NCBI RefSeq assembly: GCF_007830495.1
Contig: NZ_VLKW01000003.1
Location: 310,001-374,000, forward strand
Direction of reading: 5' to 3'
Origin: Pseudoduganella flava
Lineage (GTDB): Bacteria > Pseudomonadota > Gammaproteobacteria > Burkholderiales > Burkholderiaceae_D
Length of the DNA: 64,000 nt
The stretch's first letter is position 1. The number at the start of each line of letters is the position of its first letter. The notes beneath the pieces were generated by a model that saw nothing but the letters and a program-made list of their open reading frames with translations, was not told the origin of the DNA and ran no database searches. Shown piece after piece: positions 1 to 7,014 of this stretch. Made by a program: the position numbers and the translations under genes.

Positions 1-806
1 CGCAGCTCGCTGCCCTTGTTCTGCGTGAACAGGTTGTAGGCAATGCGGATCGTCAGCTGGTCTTCTTCCGCCAGGCGATGCACCACCTGGTAGTCCTCCG
101 GGTAGTTCTGGAAGCCGCCGCCCGCGTCGATCGCGCTCGTCAGGCCCAGGCGGTTCAGTTCGCGCATGAAGTGGCGCGTGCTGTTGACCTGCTGGTCCAG
201 CGGCAGCTTCGGGCCCTTCGCCAAGGTCGCGTACAGGATCATCGCATTGGGCCGCGCGATCAGCATGCCGGTCGGGTTGCCGTGCGCATCGCGCTGGATC
301 TCGCCGCCGGGCGGCGCCGGCGTGTCCTTGTCGTAGCCGACGGCGCGCAACGCGGCCCGGTTCAGCAGCGCGCGATCGTACAGGTGCAGCACGAACACGG
401 GCGTATCCGGTGCGGCGGCATTGATCTCGTCCAGCGTCGGCATGCGCCGCTCGGCGAACTGGAACTCGGTCCAACCCCCGACGACGCGGACCCATTGCGG
501 GCTGGGCGTGCGCAGCGCCTGCTCCTTCAGCATGCGCAGCGCATCGGCCAGCGACGGCACGCCTTCCCAGCGCAGCTCGAGGTTGTAATTGAGGCCGCCG
601 CGGATCAGGTGCAGGTGTGAGTCGTTCAGGCCGGGAACCACGGTGCGGCCGTTCAGGTCGATTACCTGGGCGTCCGGCGTGCGGTGGCGCATCACGTGGG
701 CTTCATCGCCGACAGCAAGGAATTTGCCGTCGGCGATCGCGACGGCGGTGGCGGCGGGGTTCGATTTGTCGGCCGTGTGAAAGCGGCCGTTGATGAGGAT
801 CAGCAT
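1..806 (-). CDS. Amidohydrolase family 3 (YtcJ-like), 3' end outside window
   Basis: The reading frame begins at an ATG at 806 and stays open to the window edge, giving about 268 residues without a stop. The start is MLILINGRFHTAD, followed by the usual amidohydrolase N-terminal beta-sandwich strand and, near residue 66, the metal-ligand motif SHLHL. The later stretch with the YxxLAKGPK and RELNRLGLTS segments is typical of the YtcJ-like metal-dependent hydrolases. The substrate cannot be told; relatives are annotated as exoenzyme-regulatory or N-acyl hydrolases. No clear ribosome binding site is seen. The neighbouring MHS-type transporter points the same way and may carry its substrate, but that is inference. 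The rest of the catalytic barrel lies outside the window. Confidence 0.85.
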   Translation of the reverse strand, partial: MLILINGRFHTADKSNPAATAVAIADGKFLAVGDEAHVMRHRTPDAQVIDLNGRTVVPGLNDSHLHLIRGGLNYNLELRWEGVPSLADALRMLKEQALRTPSPQWVRVVGGWTEFQFAERRMPTLDEINAAAPDTPVFVLHLYDRALLNRAALRAVGYDKDTPAPPGGEIQRDAHGNPTGMLIARPNAMILYATLAKGPKLPLDQQVNSTRHFMRELNRLGLTSAIDAGGGFQNYPEDYQVVHRLAEEDQLTIRIAYNLFTQNKGSEL

Positions 807-852
807 GGTCTTGGCGGGTAGGCGATGGATGGTTCCATCATACGCACCTGCC

Positions 853-880
853 GCGCCCCGTCATCCCCAGGACGGGGCGC
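853..880 (-). terminator. Hairpin downstream of the MFS transporter
   Basis: A perfect 10-bp stem (853-862 pairing with 871-880) with an 8-nt loop lies 27 nt after the transporter stop codon. There is no clear T run after it on the minus strand, so it may be a weak or factor-assisted terminator, or only an mRNA 3' stabiliser. Confidence 0.5.
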
Positions 881-907
881 ATGCCCTCTGCTGAAAGGGA
901 GACCCGG

Positions 908-2179
908 TCAGCGCTTGGCCAGCACCAGCGCGGCAAGGCTCAGCAGCGCCGCCACCGACAGGTAGTAGCCGACGTACTGCAAACCATACGTCGTGGCCAG
1001 CTTCGTGGCCGCATACGGCGCCAGCGAAGCGCCGAGGATGCCGGCCAGGTTGAACGTCAGCGATGCGCCCGTGTAGCGCACGGCGGCCGGGAACAGCTCG
1101 GACAGGATCGTGCCCAACGGCCCATACGTCATGCCCATCAGCGCGAGGCCCAGGCACAGGAACAGCGTCACCTGCACGGCGCTGGACGAGCCGAAGAACG
1201 GCCCCAGCACGAGGCCGAACATGGCGATCGCCGCCGAGACCCAGATCAGCGTGCGGCGCCGGCCGTGGCGATCCGCCAGCACGGCCGCCACGGGAATCGT
1301 CAGGCCGAAGAACACGACGGCGATCAGCTGCAGCACGAGCATCTGCTGGCGCGAGAAGCCCAGCGCGGAAACGCCCCAGTTCAGCGCGAACACCGTCATC
1401 AGGTAGAACAGAACGAATGTGGCCATCGCCATCAGCGTGCCCAGCACCAGCATGCGCGTGTGCTCGGTCAGCACCGTCATCGCCGGCACCTTGACGCGCT
1501 CGCCCTTGTCGAGCACCTTCTGGAAGTCGGGCGTCTCGGTGATCTTCAGGCGCACGTACAGGCCGACCAGCACCAGCACGGCGCTGGCCAGGAACGGCAC
1601 GCGCCAGCCCCACTGGAAGAACTGCTCGTCCGTCTGCAGTTCGGACAGCAGCAGGAAGATCCCGCCGCTGAGGAAAAAGCCGATCGGCGCGCCCAGCTGC
1701 GGGAACATGCCGTACCAGGCGCGTTTGCCGGGCGGTGCGTTCTCGGTGGCGAGCAGCACGGCGCCGCCCCACTCGCCGCCCAGGCCCAGGCCCTGGCCGA
1801 AGCGGCACAGCGCCAGCAGCAGCGGCGCGACGGCGCCGATCGACGCATAGGTGGGCAACAGGCCGATCAAGACGGTGGACAGGCCCATCGTCAACAGCGC
1901 CGCCACGAGCGTGGCCTTGCGGCCGATGCGGTCGCCGAAGTGGCCGAACACGGCCGAGCCGACGGGGCGCGCGAAGAACGCGATGGCGAACGTGGCCAGC
2001 GATTGCAAGGTGGCGGCGGTGGGATCGCCGGCCGGGAAGAACAGTTTGGGGAAGACGAGGACGGCCGCTGTCGCGTAGATGTAGAAGTCGAAGAACTCGA
2101 TCGTCGTACCGATCAGGCTCGCGAACAGCACGGTGCCGGGCGAGTTGACTCGTCCGGCCCCTGGGTGAGGCTCATGCAT
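908..2179 (-). CDS. MFS transporter, metabolite:H+ symporter (MHS) family
   Basis: This is a 423-residue inner-membrane protein with about twelve hydrophobic segments. The MHS signature is visible: GTTIEFFDFYIYATAAVLVF near residue 25, then FGHFGDRIGRKATL as the loop 2-3 motif, and GLGLGGEWGGAVLLATE in helix 5. It therefore probably imports a carboxylate or similar metabolite with protons, like the ProP, ShiA and citrate-type carriers. An open frame extends upstream to 2248, but I take the ATG at 2179 (MHEPHPGAG) because a GGAG stands five bases before it and the homology begins soon after. It follows the thioredoxin gene in the same direction and precedes the amidohydrolase. Substrate is unknown; a link with the pectin island is possible but not shown. 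Confidence 0.88.
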   Translation of the reverse strand: MHEPHPGAGRVNSPGTVLFASLIGTTIEFFDFYIYATAAVLVFPKLFFPAGDPTAATLQSLATFAIAFFARPVGSAVFGHFGDRIGRKATLVAALLTMGLSTVLIGLLPTYASIGAVAPLLLALCRFGQGLGLGGEWGGAVLLATENAPPGKRAWYGMFPQLGAPIGFFLSGGIFLLLSELQTDEQFFQWGWRVPFLASAVLVLVGLYVRLKITETPDFQKVLDKGERVKVPAMTVLTEHTRMLVLGTLMAMATFVLFYLMTVFALNWGVSALGFSRQQMLVLQLIAVVFFGLTIPVAAVLADRHGRRRTLIWVSAAIAMFGLVLGPFFGSSSAVQVTLFLCLGLALMGMTYGPLGTILSELFPAAVRYTGASLTFNLAGILGASLAPYAATKLATTYGLQYVGYYLSVAALLSLAALVLAKR

Positions 2180-2321
2180 GCATACTCCGGAAGTGGCGTT
2201 GAATGGATCATTACGAGCGCCTGAGAAAACCCTCAGGGCAAGGCGCATCGTCGCAGGCAGTACTTTAGTACGGCAAGGCGATGCAACGCCGCCATGGGGG
2301 TTTTATCGGGCGCTCGGCCGG

Positions 2322-2651
2322 TCAGCCGGGTGTGGCGACGATCTTGGCGAATGCGTCGCGGATCTCGCCTGCGTTGGCAGGACGCACCACGCGCGCCACT
2401 TCCTTCCCGTCTTGCAGGAAGATCATGGTCGGCCACAGTTTGACACGGAAGGACCGGCCCAGCAAGCGACCGGGCCCGTCCTCGACCTTGAAGTGCCGGA
2501 TGTCCGGATGCTCCGCATACGCCTCGGCCAGCAGCGGCTGGGCGGCGCGGCAGTAGCCGCACCAGTTCGTGCCGAACTCCAGCAGCGCGGGGCCGCTCAA
2601 GGCATCGATGTCGGCGCGCGACGGCGCCGCTTCCTGGTAAGTGTGTTCCAT
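2322..2651 (-). CDS. Thioredoxin-family protein
   Basis: A 109-residue single-domain protein with the active-site motif WCGYC near residue 30 and the cis-proline loop as WPTMIFLQDGKEV further on, so the redox pair and the conserved Pro are present. It has no signal peptide, which suggests a cytoplasmic thiol reductase or a bacillithiol/YbbN-like accessory protein; the central residue pair GY differs from GP of classic thioredoxin. The start at 2651 (MEHTYQEAAPS) is chosen because GGAG is six bases upstream; a second ATG at 2663 would add four residues. It lies between the polygalacturonase gene and the MFS transporter, all on the minus strand, with a palindromic repeat upstream. Confidence 0.88.
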   Translation of the reverse strand: MEHTYQEAAPSRADIDALSGPALLEFGTNWCGYCRAAQPLLAEAYAEHPDIRHFKVEDGPGRLLGRSFRVKLWPTMIFLQDGKEVARVVRPANAGEIRDAFAKIVATPG

Positions 2652-2733
2652 CGTGCGCTCCATCGTGTGGTTCGTTGAGGGAACATTACCATGTGCGGGC
2701 CAGCGGCGTGCGCACAAACCCCAGCCAGATGCC

Positions 2734-2760
2734 AGGGTCAGACCCGACGGGTCTGACCCT
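2734..2760. repeat. Palindromic intergenic element, copy A (GGGTCAGACCC type)
   Basis: A perfect inverted repeat with 13-bp arms (AGGGTCAGACCCG) and a single central base. Each arm is itself a near-palindrome, GGGTC-A-GACCC. It lies between the polygalacturonase stop and the thioredoxin start. Three related elements are found at 13358, 13449 and 23923. No gene-coded function; it could fold as a hairpin in RNA. Confidence 0.85.
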
Positions 2761-2803
2761 AGGGTTCGGCCGTTGGGTAAACACTTACCGTGGCCCTTTA
2801 AGG

Positions 2804-4669
2804 TTAAGCCGACAACGTCGTGTTGTACTCCTTGCCGCCGATCTTCACGCGGTTCAGCTGCAGTCCCTTCACGTTATACAGGTACCACGGCTGCTCGCTG
2901 TTGACGGGCGTGCCGAAGTCGCAGTCGCTGATCGTCACGCCCGTGACGGGGAACACGGGCGGCATCGGCTGCGCGCCGTTGTAGTCGGAAGCGACCGGGC
3001 CCAGGATGACGATCGCCTGGAAGCACGACGCCTTCTGCCCTTTCTTCGGCCCCTGCTTCACGTCGACGTCGCCGACGGTGACGTTCGAGATCTGCACGTT
3101 CGACACCATCGGCGGCCGGGTGCGCACCGTGTCGGCCGTCGGCGTGTAGTCGCAGTCGAACGTGACGACGGCGCCGGCCGCCGTGGCCACCGTGCGCGAC
3201 GCGATCGGCGAGCCGGGCAGCGAGGCATAGAACGAGGGGCTGGTCTGCACGCCGTTCGGGATCTTCACGTTGCGCACGTAGAAGTTGCGCAGGTAGCCGC
3301 CGCGGTTCATGTTCGTCTTCAGTCGGATCGCCGTGTTCAGCGGATCGGTGGCCCAGTGGATGTTCTCGAACACGAGGTCCTGCGCGTACACGTTCTGGAT
3401 GCCGCCGGCCATCTCGCTGCCCAGCGTGACGGCGCCGTGGCCGCTCTGCATGATGCACTTCTGGATCACGATGTTCTGCGACGGGCCGTATTGCGTGTCG
3501 AGGTCCTTGCCCGCCTTGATCGCGATGCAGTCGTCACCGGTATCGAACGTGCAGCCTTCGACCAGCACCATGTCGCACGCTTCCGGGTCGAAACCGTCGC
3601 TGTTCGGGCCCTTGCTGTTGCAGTGTACGTTGCGGATCGCCAGGTTGCGGCAATGGACCGGGTGGTGCTGCCAGAATGGCGTGTGCTGCACGTGATAGCC
3701 CTCCAGCAGCACATTGGTGCAGCCGATCAGCTGGATCATCGGCGGACGCAGGTAGTGGCCCAGGCCGAACACGCGCCTGGCCAGCGGCACGCCGGCCTCG
3801 GACAGCGCCGGCAAGTATTGTTCATCGGCGCGCCACCGTTCGCCGTCGCCCTGGATCAGCAGGCGCTCTTCTTCCGTCAGCTGCGGCGCCACGTCCTTGA
3901 GCGACTTCGGGTTGACGGGGTTCGGGTCGCGCTGCGTGACCTTGCCTTCCTTGTAGCCAGGCGTGTTGGCTTGCGACGCCGGATTGATCGTGCGGTTCCG
4001 GCCCTTCCACGTCCACCAGCAATCGCCGCCTTTCCCATCGAACGGCACACCGCCCTGACCATTGAGCACGCTGGTCCAGTCCTCGCCCGTCAGCGCGATA
4101 TTGTCGGCGCCGTACGCATACACCATCGATGCGAAGTTCAGGCAGTCGTTGCTCTGCCAGCGCGAAATCACCAGCTTGCCGTTGGCCCCGCAATCGAACT
4201 CGCCGTACTTCGCATAGTCGGCCGGGTTGTTCGAGAACAGCACGTTGGCGCCCTTCTTCAGGTGGACGTGCACATTCGACAGCAGCACGATCGGCCCGGC
4301 CACGTACCAGTTCCCGGCCGGGATCACGACCCTTCCGCCGCCGGCCTTGTGCGCCGCTTCGATCGCGGCCTTGATCGCGGGATAGCAATCGTGCGCGCCC
4401 GGTGCCTGCGTGCCGACTATCTCCTGGTCGTCATGCGACACCCATGCCTTCACCTGCACCAGCTTGCAAGTGGCTGCGCCGAACTTGGTGATCGGGTAAT
4501 CCTGGGCGCGGAACTTCAGCGGTTTCGCGAGGCGGTCGGCGATTTCCTTGGCGCGGCCCCACGGGTCCTCGGCGATCGCCGCGTGGGCGCCGCCGGCCAA
4601 CACCAGGCTGGACGCCGGCAGTGCCTTCATCAGCGCGCGGCGCTTCTCGTTGACCTTCATGACGTTCAT
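2804..4669 (-). CDS. Glycoside hydrolase family 28 polygalacturonase, exported
   Basis: A 621-residue secreted pectin hydrolase. The N-terminus carries KRRALMK followed by a hydrophobic stretch ending in GGAHA, fitting a Tat-like signal peptide. All GH28 catalytic motifs are in order: NSDGFDPE near residue 355, DTGDDCIAIKAG near 380, GHGAVTLGSE near 410 and IRLKTN near 449, set in a right-handed beta-helix with repeated N/V/I turns. It hydrolyses alpha-1,4 bonds of de-esterified homogalacturonan; endo or exo mode cannot be told, though the long length favours an exo-type or oligomer-acting enzyme. The start at 4669 has AGGAGA upstream, and that site overlaps the stop codon of the pectinesterase gene, so the two are translated as an operon pair. 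Frames extending to 5041 are the end of the preceding gene. Confidence 0.93.
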   Translation of the reverse strand: MNVMKVNEKRRALMKALPASSLVLAGGAHAAIAEDPWGRAKEIADRLAKPLKFRAQDYPITKFGAATCKLVQVKAWVSHDDQEIVGTQAPGAHDCYPAIKAAIEAAHKAGGGRVVIPAGNWYVAGPIVLLSNVHVHLKKGANVLFSNNPADYAKYGEFDCGANGKLVISRWQSNDCLNFASMVYAYGADNIALTGEDWTSVLNGQGGVPFDGKGGDCWWTWKGRNRTINPASQANTPGYKEGKVTQRDPNPVNPKSLKDVAPQLTEEERLLIQGDGERWRADEQYLPALSEAGVPLARRVFGLGHYLRPPMIQLIGCTNVLLEGYHVQHTPFWQHHPVHCRNLAIRNVHCNSKGPNSDGFDPEACDMVLVEGCTFDTGDDCIAIKAGKDLDTQYGPSQNIVIQKCIMQSGHGAVTLGSEMAGGIQNVYAQDLVFENIHWATDPLNTAIRLKTNMNRGGYLRNFYVRNVKIPNGVQTSPSFYASLPGSPIASRTVATAAGAVVTFDCDYTPTADTVRTRPPMVSNVQISNVTVGDVDVKQGPKKGQKASCFQAIVILGPVASDYNGAQPMPPVFPVTGVTISDCDFGTPVNSEQPWYLYNVKGLQLNRVKIGGKEYNTTLSA

Positions 4670-4677
4670 ACTGTCTC

Positions 4678-6102
4678 CTACTGCTGTTCGTTGTTGAATT
4701 CCGCCAGGTAGATGTCCGCTGGCGTGGGCCGCTTCCCGTAGCCCAGGTCGCGGGCGGGGTCGATGCCCGCCTTCTTCAGGTTGTCCAGGTAATCGTTCGA
4801 CGTGAACTGCGCCGGCCGGTAAGCCAGCGTGCCGGGCCGGTTCCAGTCCGACCACGGCCGCTCCTTGTCGATGTGCGCGCCGATGCGCGAATTGAGCACG
4901 ACCATCTTGCCGACCGTCTCCAGCACCGTCGGCGTGATCGTGCCTTTCGGCGCGTGGTAGACGCTCTCGGTGCCGAGCACGCAGGCATAGCCGTCCACGG
5001 CCACCGGCGCATACGGGCTGCAGCGCGAGTTGTGGAACCACTGGCGCGCCAGGTTGAACTTGCCGGCGCGGGCGTTGGCCGAGCCGTCATGCTTGAAGTC
5101 GACGTCGTTGAACACGAAGCCGTATTTCGTGCGCCAGTTCGTGTTCGGCGCGCCCACGTACGACATCGTGCGGTCGCCCAGCGACTTCACTTCGCTGCGG
5201 TAGAAGTACGCCGTCGTATCGCCGAAGATGAAGTCGACGTCGCCCTCGATGTACGACTTGTGGAAGAAGCTGCGCGCCGTGACCCGCGTCGCGGCGGACT
5301 TCAGGTACAGCGTGTCCTGGAAGCCGATCAGCCGCACGTTCTCGAACTGCGCCTTGTCGGCCCCTTCGACGAGCAGCGCGACGGCCTGGTGCGACACCTT
5401 CGGCACGTTCGCGCAATCGCGTTCGCCACCGCGTTCACTACATTCGTCACGGGCATTGCCGGTGGCCTTGTTGTAGGCGTTCTCGATCGTCAGGTTGCGT
5501 GCCTGGAAGCCGTTGTTGCGGGTCCACAGCGTCATCGAACCGCTCGTCGAGATCGTCGGCGCACGCGCCGCGATCTGCGCGTGCATCTCCATGATCGCCG
5601 GCGCCACACGGGCGAACTGGGCGCCGTACTGCTTGAGGTATTCGGCTACCGGCACGGCGGCGTCCAGCCCGGCGGAGATCACCGTGTCCGCCGCGCTGGC
5701 GCCTTCGCCGTACAGCGTGATCGGGCGGTTCGACGCGGGCACGTACACCAGCTCGCGGTAAGTGCCCGGCTTGACGAGGATGTACTGGCGCCCGCCGCGC
5801 GGCTGGGCGGCCGCATCGACGACGGCGCGGTTGACGGCCTGCTGCACGCTGACGAAACTCTTCACGCCGTCGGCGCGCCCCGCCGCATCGACGACGTAGT
5901 CGGCCTTGAACGCCACGCCGCGTGCCAGCGGATCGGCCAGCGGGTCCCACGGTTCCCGCCTTTCCGCGCCGGCCTGGCCGGTGGTCGCGAGCACTTCGGC
6001 GATCGTGTAGCGCTTGGCCTGTTCAGGCGTCAGCTGGGGGCGCTGGGCGTGCGCGACACCCATCAGCAGCAGCAATGCCGCGCCCAGCGCCGCCCGCATC
6101 AT
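4678..6102 (-). CDS. Pectinesterase (CE8 pectin methylesterase)
   Basis: A 474-residue exported esterase that removes methyl esters from homogalacturonan, which prepares it for the GH28 enzyme next door. A signal peptide (MMRAALGAALLLLMGVAHA) is present. Family residues are visible: GFQDTLY near residue 262 supplies the oxyanion Gln and the acid Asp, GDVDFIFG near 290 supplies the nucleophile Asp, and LARQW near 352 corresponds to the usual LGRPW arginine. The sequence between residues 150 and 230 contains a long insertion compared with plant enzymes, with a DECSERGGERDC cysteine pair. The ATG overlaps the TGA of the upstream esterase gene as ATGA, so the two are translationally coupled. A second ATG follows directly at 6099. 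Confidence 0.93.
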   Translation of the reverse strand: MMRAALGAALLLLMGVAHAQRPQLTPEQAKRYTIAEVLATTGQAGAERREPWDPLADPLARGVAFKADYVVDAAGRADGVKSFVSVQQAVNRAVVDAAAQPRGGRQYILVKPGTYRELVYVPASNRPITLYGEGASAADTVISAGLDAAVPVAEYLKQYGAQFARVAPAIMEMHAQIAARAPTISTSGSMTLWTRNNGFQARNLTIENAYNKATGNARDECSERGGERDCANVPKVSHQAVALLVEGADKAQFENVRLIGFQDTLYLKSAATRVTARSFFHKSYIEGDVDFIFGDTTAYFYRSEVKSLGDRTMSYVGAPNTNWRTKYGFVFNDVDFKHDGSANARAGKFNLARQWFHNSRCSPYAPVAVDGYACVLGTESVYHAPKGTITPTVLETVGKMVVLNSRIGAHIDKERPWSDWNRPGTLAYRPAQFTSNDYLDNLKKAGIDPARDLGYGKRPTPADIYLAEFNNEQQ

Positions 6103-6872
6103 TCGCCCTCCGGCTTGAATTCGCCGGCAACCTGCGGGACGGCGGCCTTCAGTTCGCGCTCGACCATCGTCGCGAAATACTTCGCGCCCTTGGTGCCGAC
6201 GTGGGTGTAGTCGAACGCGCTCTTGGCGGCGCCCTGCGGCTCGACGGCGGCGCCGGCAACGGGCGCCGGCGCGGCCGGCGGCTTGGGCGCCACGGCCAGC
6301 GTATCGGCCTCCGCTTCGCCCATCGCCTGCACGGCGGCATAGCTGTCCGCGTTCAGGTCCAGCAGGGGCACGTGCTTGTCCTTCGCGGTGGCGCGGATCA
6401 CATCCGCCCACGGCACCAGCGTGTTTTCCAGCACGCCGTTCTTGAAGCTGCGCCGGGTCAGCGGCGTCACCAGCACGGGCACGCCGCCAAGCGCCTTCAC
6501 CTCGTCCACGTAGCGGGCCATGTTGACGGGGAATTCCGTCTTCAGGTCCGTCGAGCGGCCAGGCTTGCCCGGCTGGTCGTTATGGCCGAACTGGATCAGC
6601 ACATACGTGGCGCGGTAGGCGGCGCTGCCTTTCAACAGGCCCTGCACTTCGTCCCAGCGGCCCTCGGCCCGGAAGCTGCCCGAGCTGCGGCCGCCCTTGG
6701 CCAGGTTGATGCACGTGTTGGCGCGGTTGACGCGCGCGCAGAACGCGTCGCCATAGCCGCTGTTCGACGCCATCGTCGAATCGCCGACGAGGATGAAGCG
6801 CACGGGCTTGTCGGCCGCGCAGGCCATGCCGGCGGCCAGCAGGGCGGCGGCGGCAAACAGTCGCTGTTTCAT
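6099..6872 (-). CDS. SGNH esterase, rhamnogalacturonan acetylesterase-like (CE12)
   Basis: A 257-residue exported esterase with a signal peptide to about residue 20. Block I is VGDSTMAS with Ser32 as nucleophile, the oxyanion elements follow as KGGRSSGSF and IQFGHNDQ, and the acid-base pair is DYTHVG near residue 224. The order and spacing fit CE12 rhamnogalacturonan acetylesterases, which take acetyl groups off rhamnogalacturonan I. An unusual feature is an Ala/Pro-rich stretch of about 30 residues (roughly 190-218) just before the Asp-His motif, which looks like a flexible loop. It is followed by the pectinesterase gene with a 4-bp overlap. A 143-bp gap with a terminator separates it from the receptor gene, so it may have its own promoter or depend on read-through. 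Confidence 0.88.
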   Translation of the reverse strand: MKQRLFAAAALLAAGMACAADKPVRFILVGDSTMASNSGYGDAFCARVNRANTCINLAKGGRSSGSFRAEGRWDEVQGLLKGSAAYRATYVLIQFGHNDQPGKPGRSTDLKTEFPVNMARYVDEVKALGGVPVLVTPLTRRSFKNGVLENTLVPWADVIRATAKDKHVPLLDLNADSYAAVQAMGEAEADTLAVAPKPPAAPAPVAGAAVEPQGAAKSAFDYTHVGTKGAKYFATMVERELKAAVPQVAGEFKPEGE

Positions 6873-6958
6873 GTGAACCTCCGATGACGTTGGACAGAAA
6901 ACACTTCCAGAAAACGGGGCGGCGCCGCGGCTGCCCCGCTTTGTGGAAATACTCCTGC

Positions 6959-7006
6959 AAAAACGGCCGCCGGCCGCGCAGCGGAGCTGCGCTGGCGGGC
7001 GGCCGG
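6959..7006 (-). terminator. Rho-independent terminator of the TonB-dependent receptor gene
   Basis: On the minus strand a GC-rich interrupted stem (CGGCCGCC with 6998-7005, inner GCGCAGC 6976-6982 with 6986-6992, loop GGA) is followed by TTTTT (6963-6959). It begins 9 nt after the receptor stop codon. It would separate the receptor transcript from the esterase operon unless there is read-through. Confidence 0.8.
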
Positions 7007-7014
7007 GGTATCGC

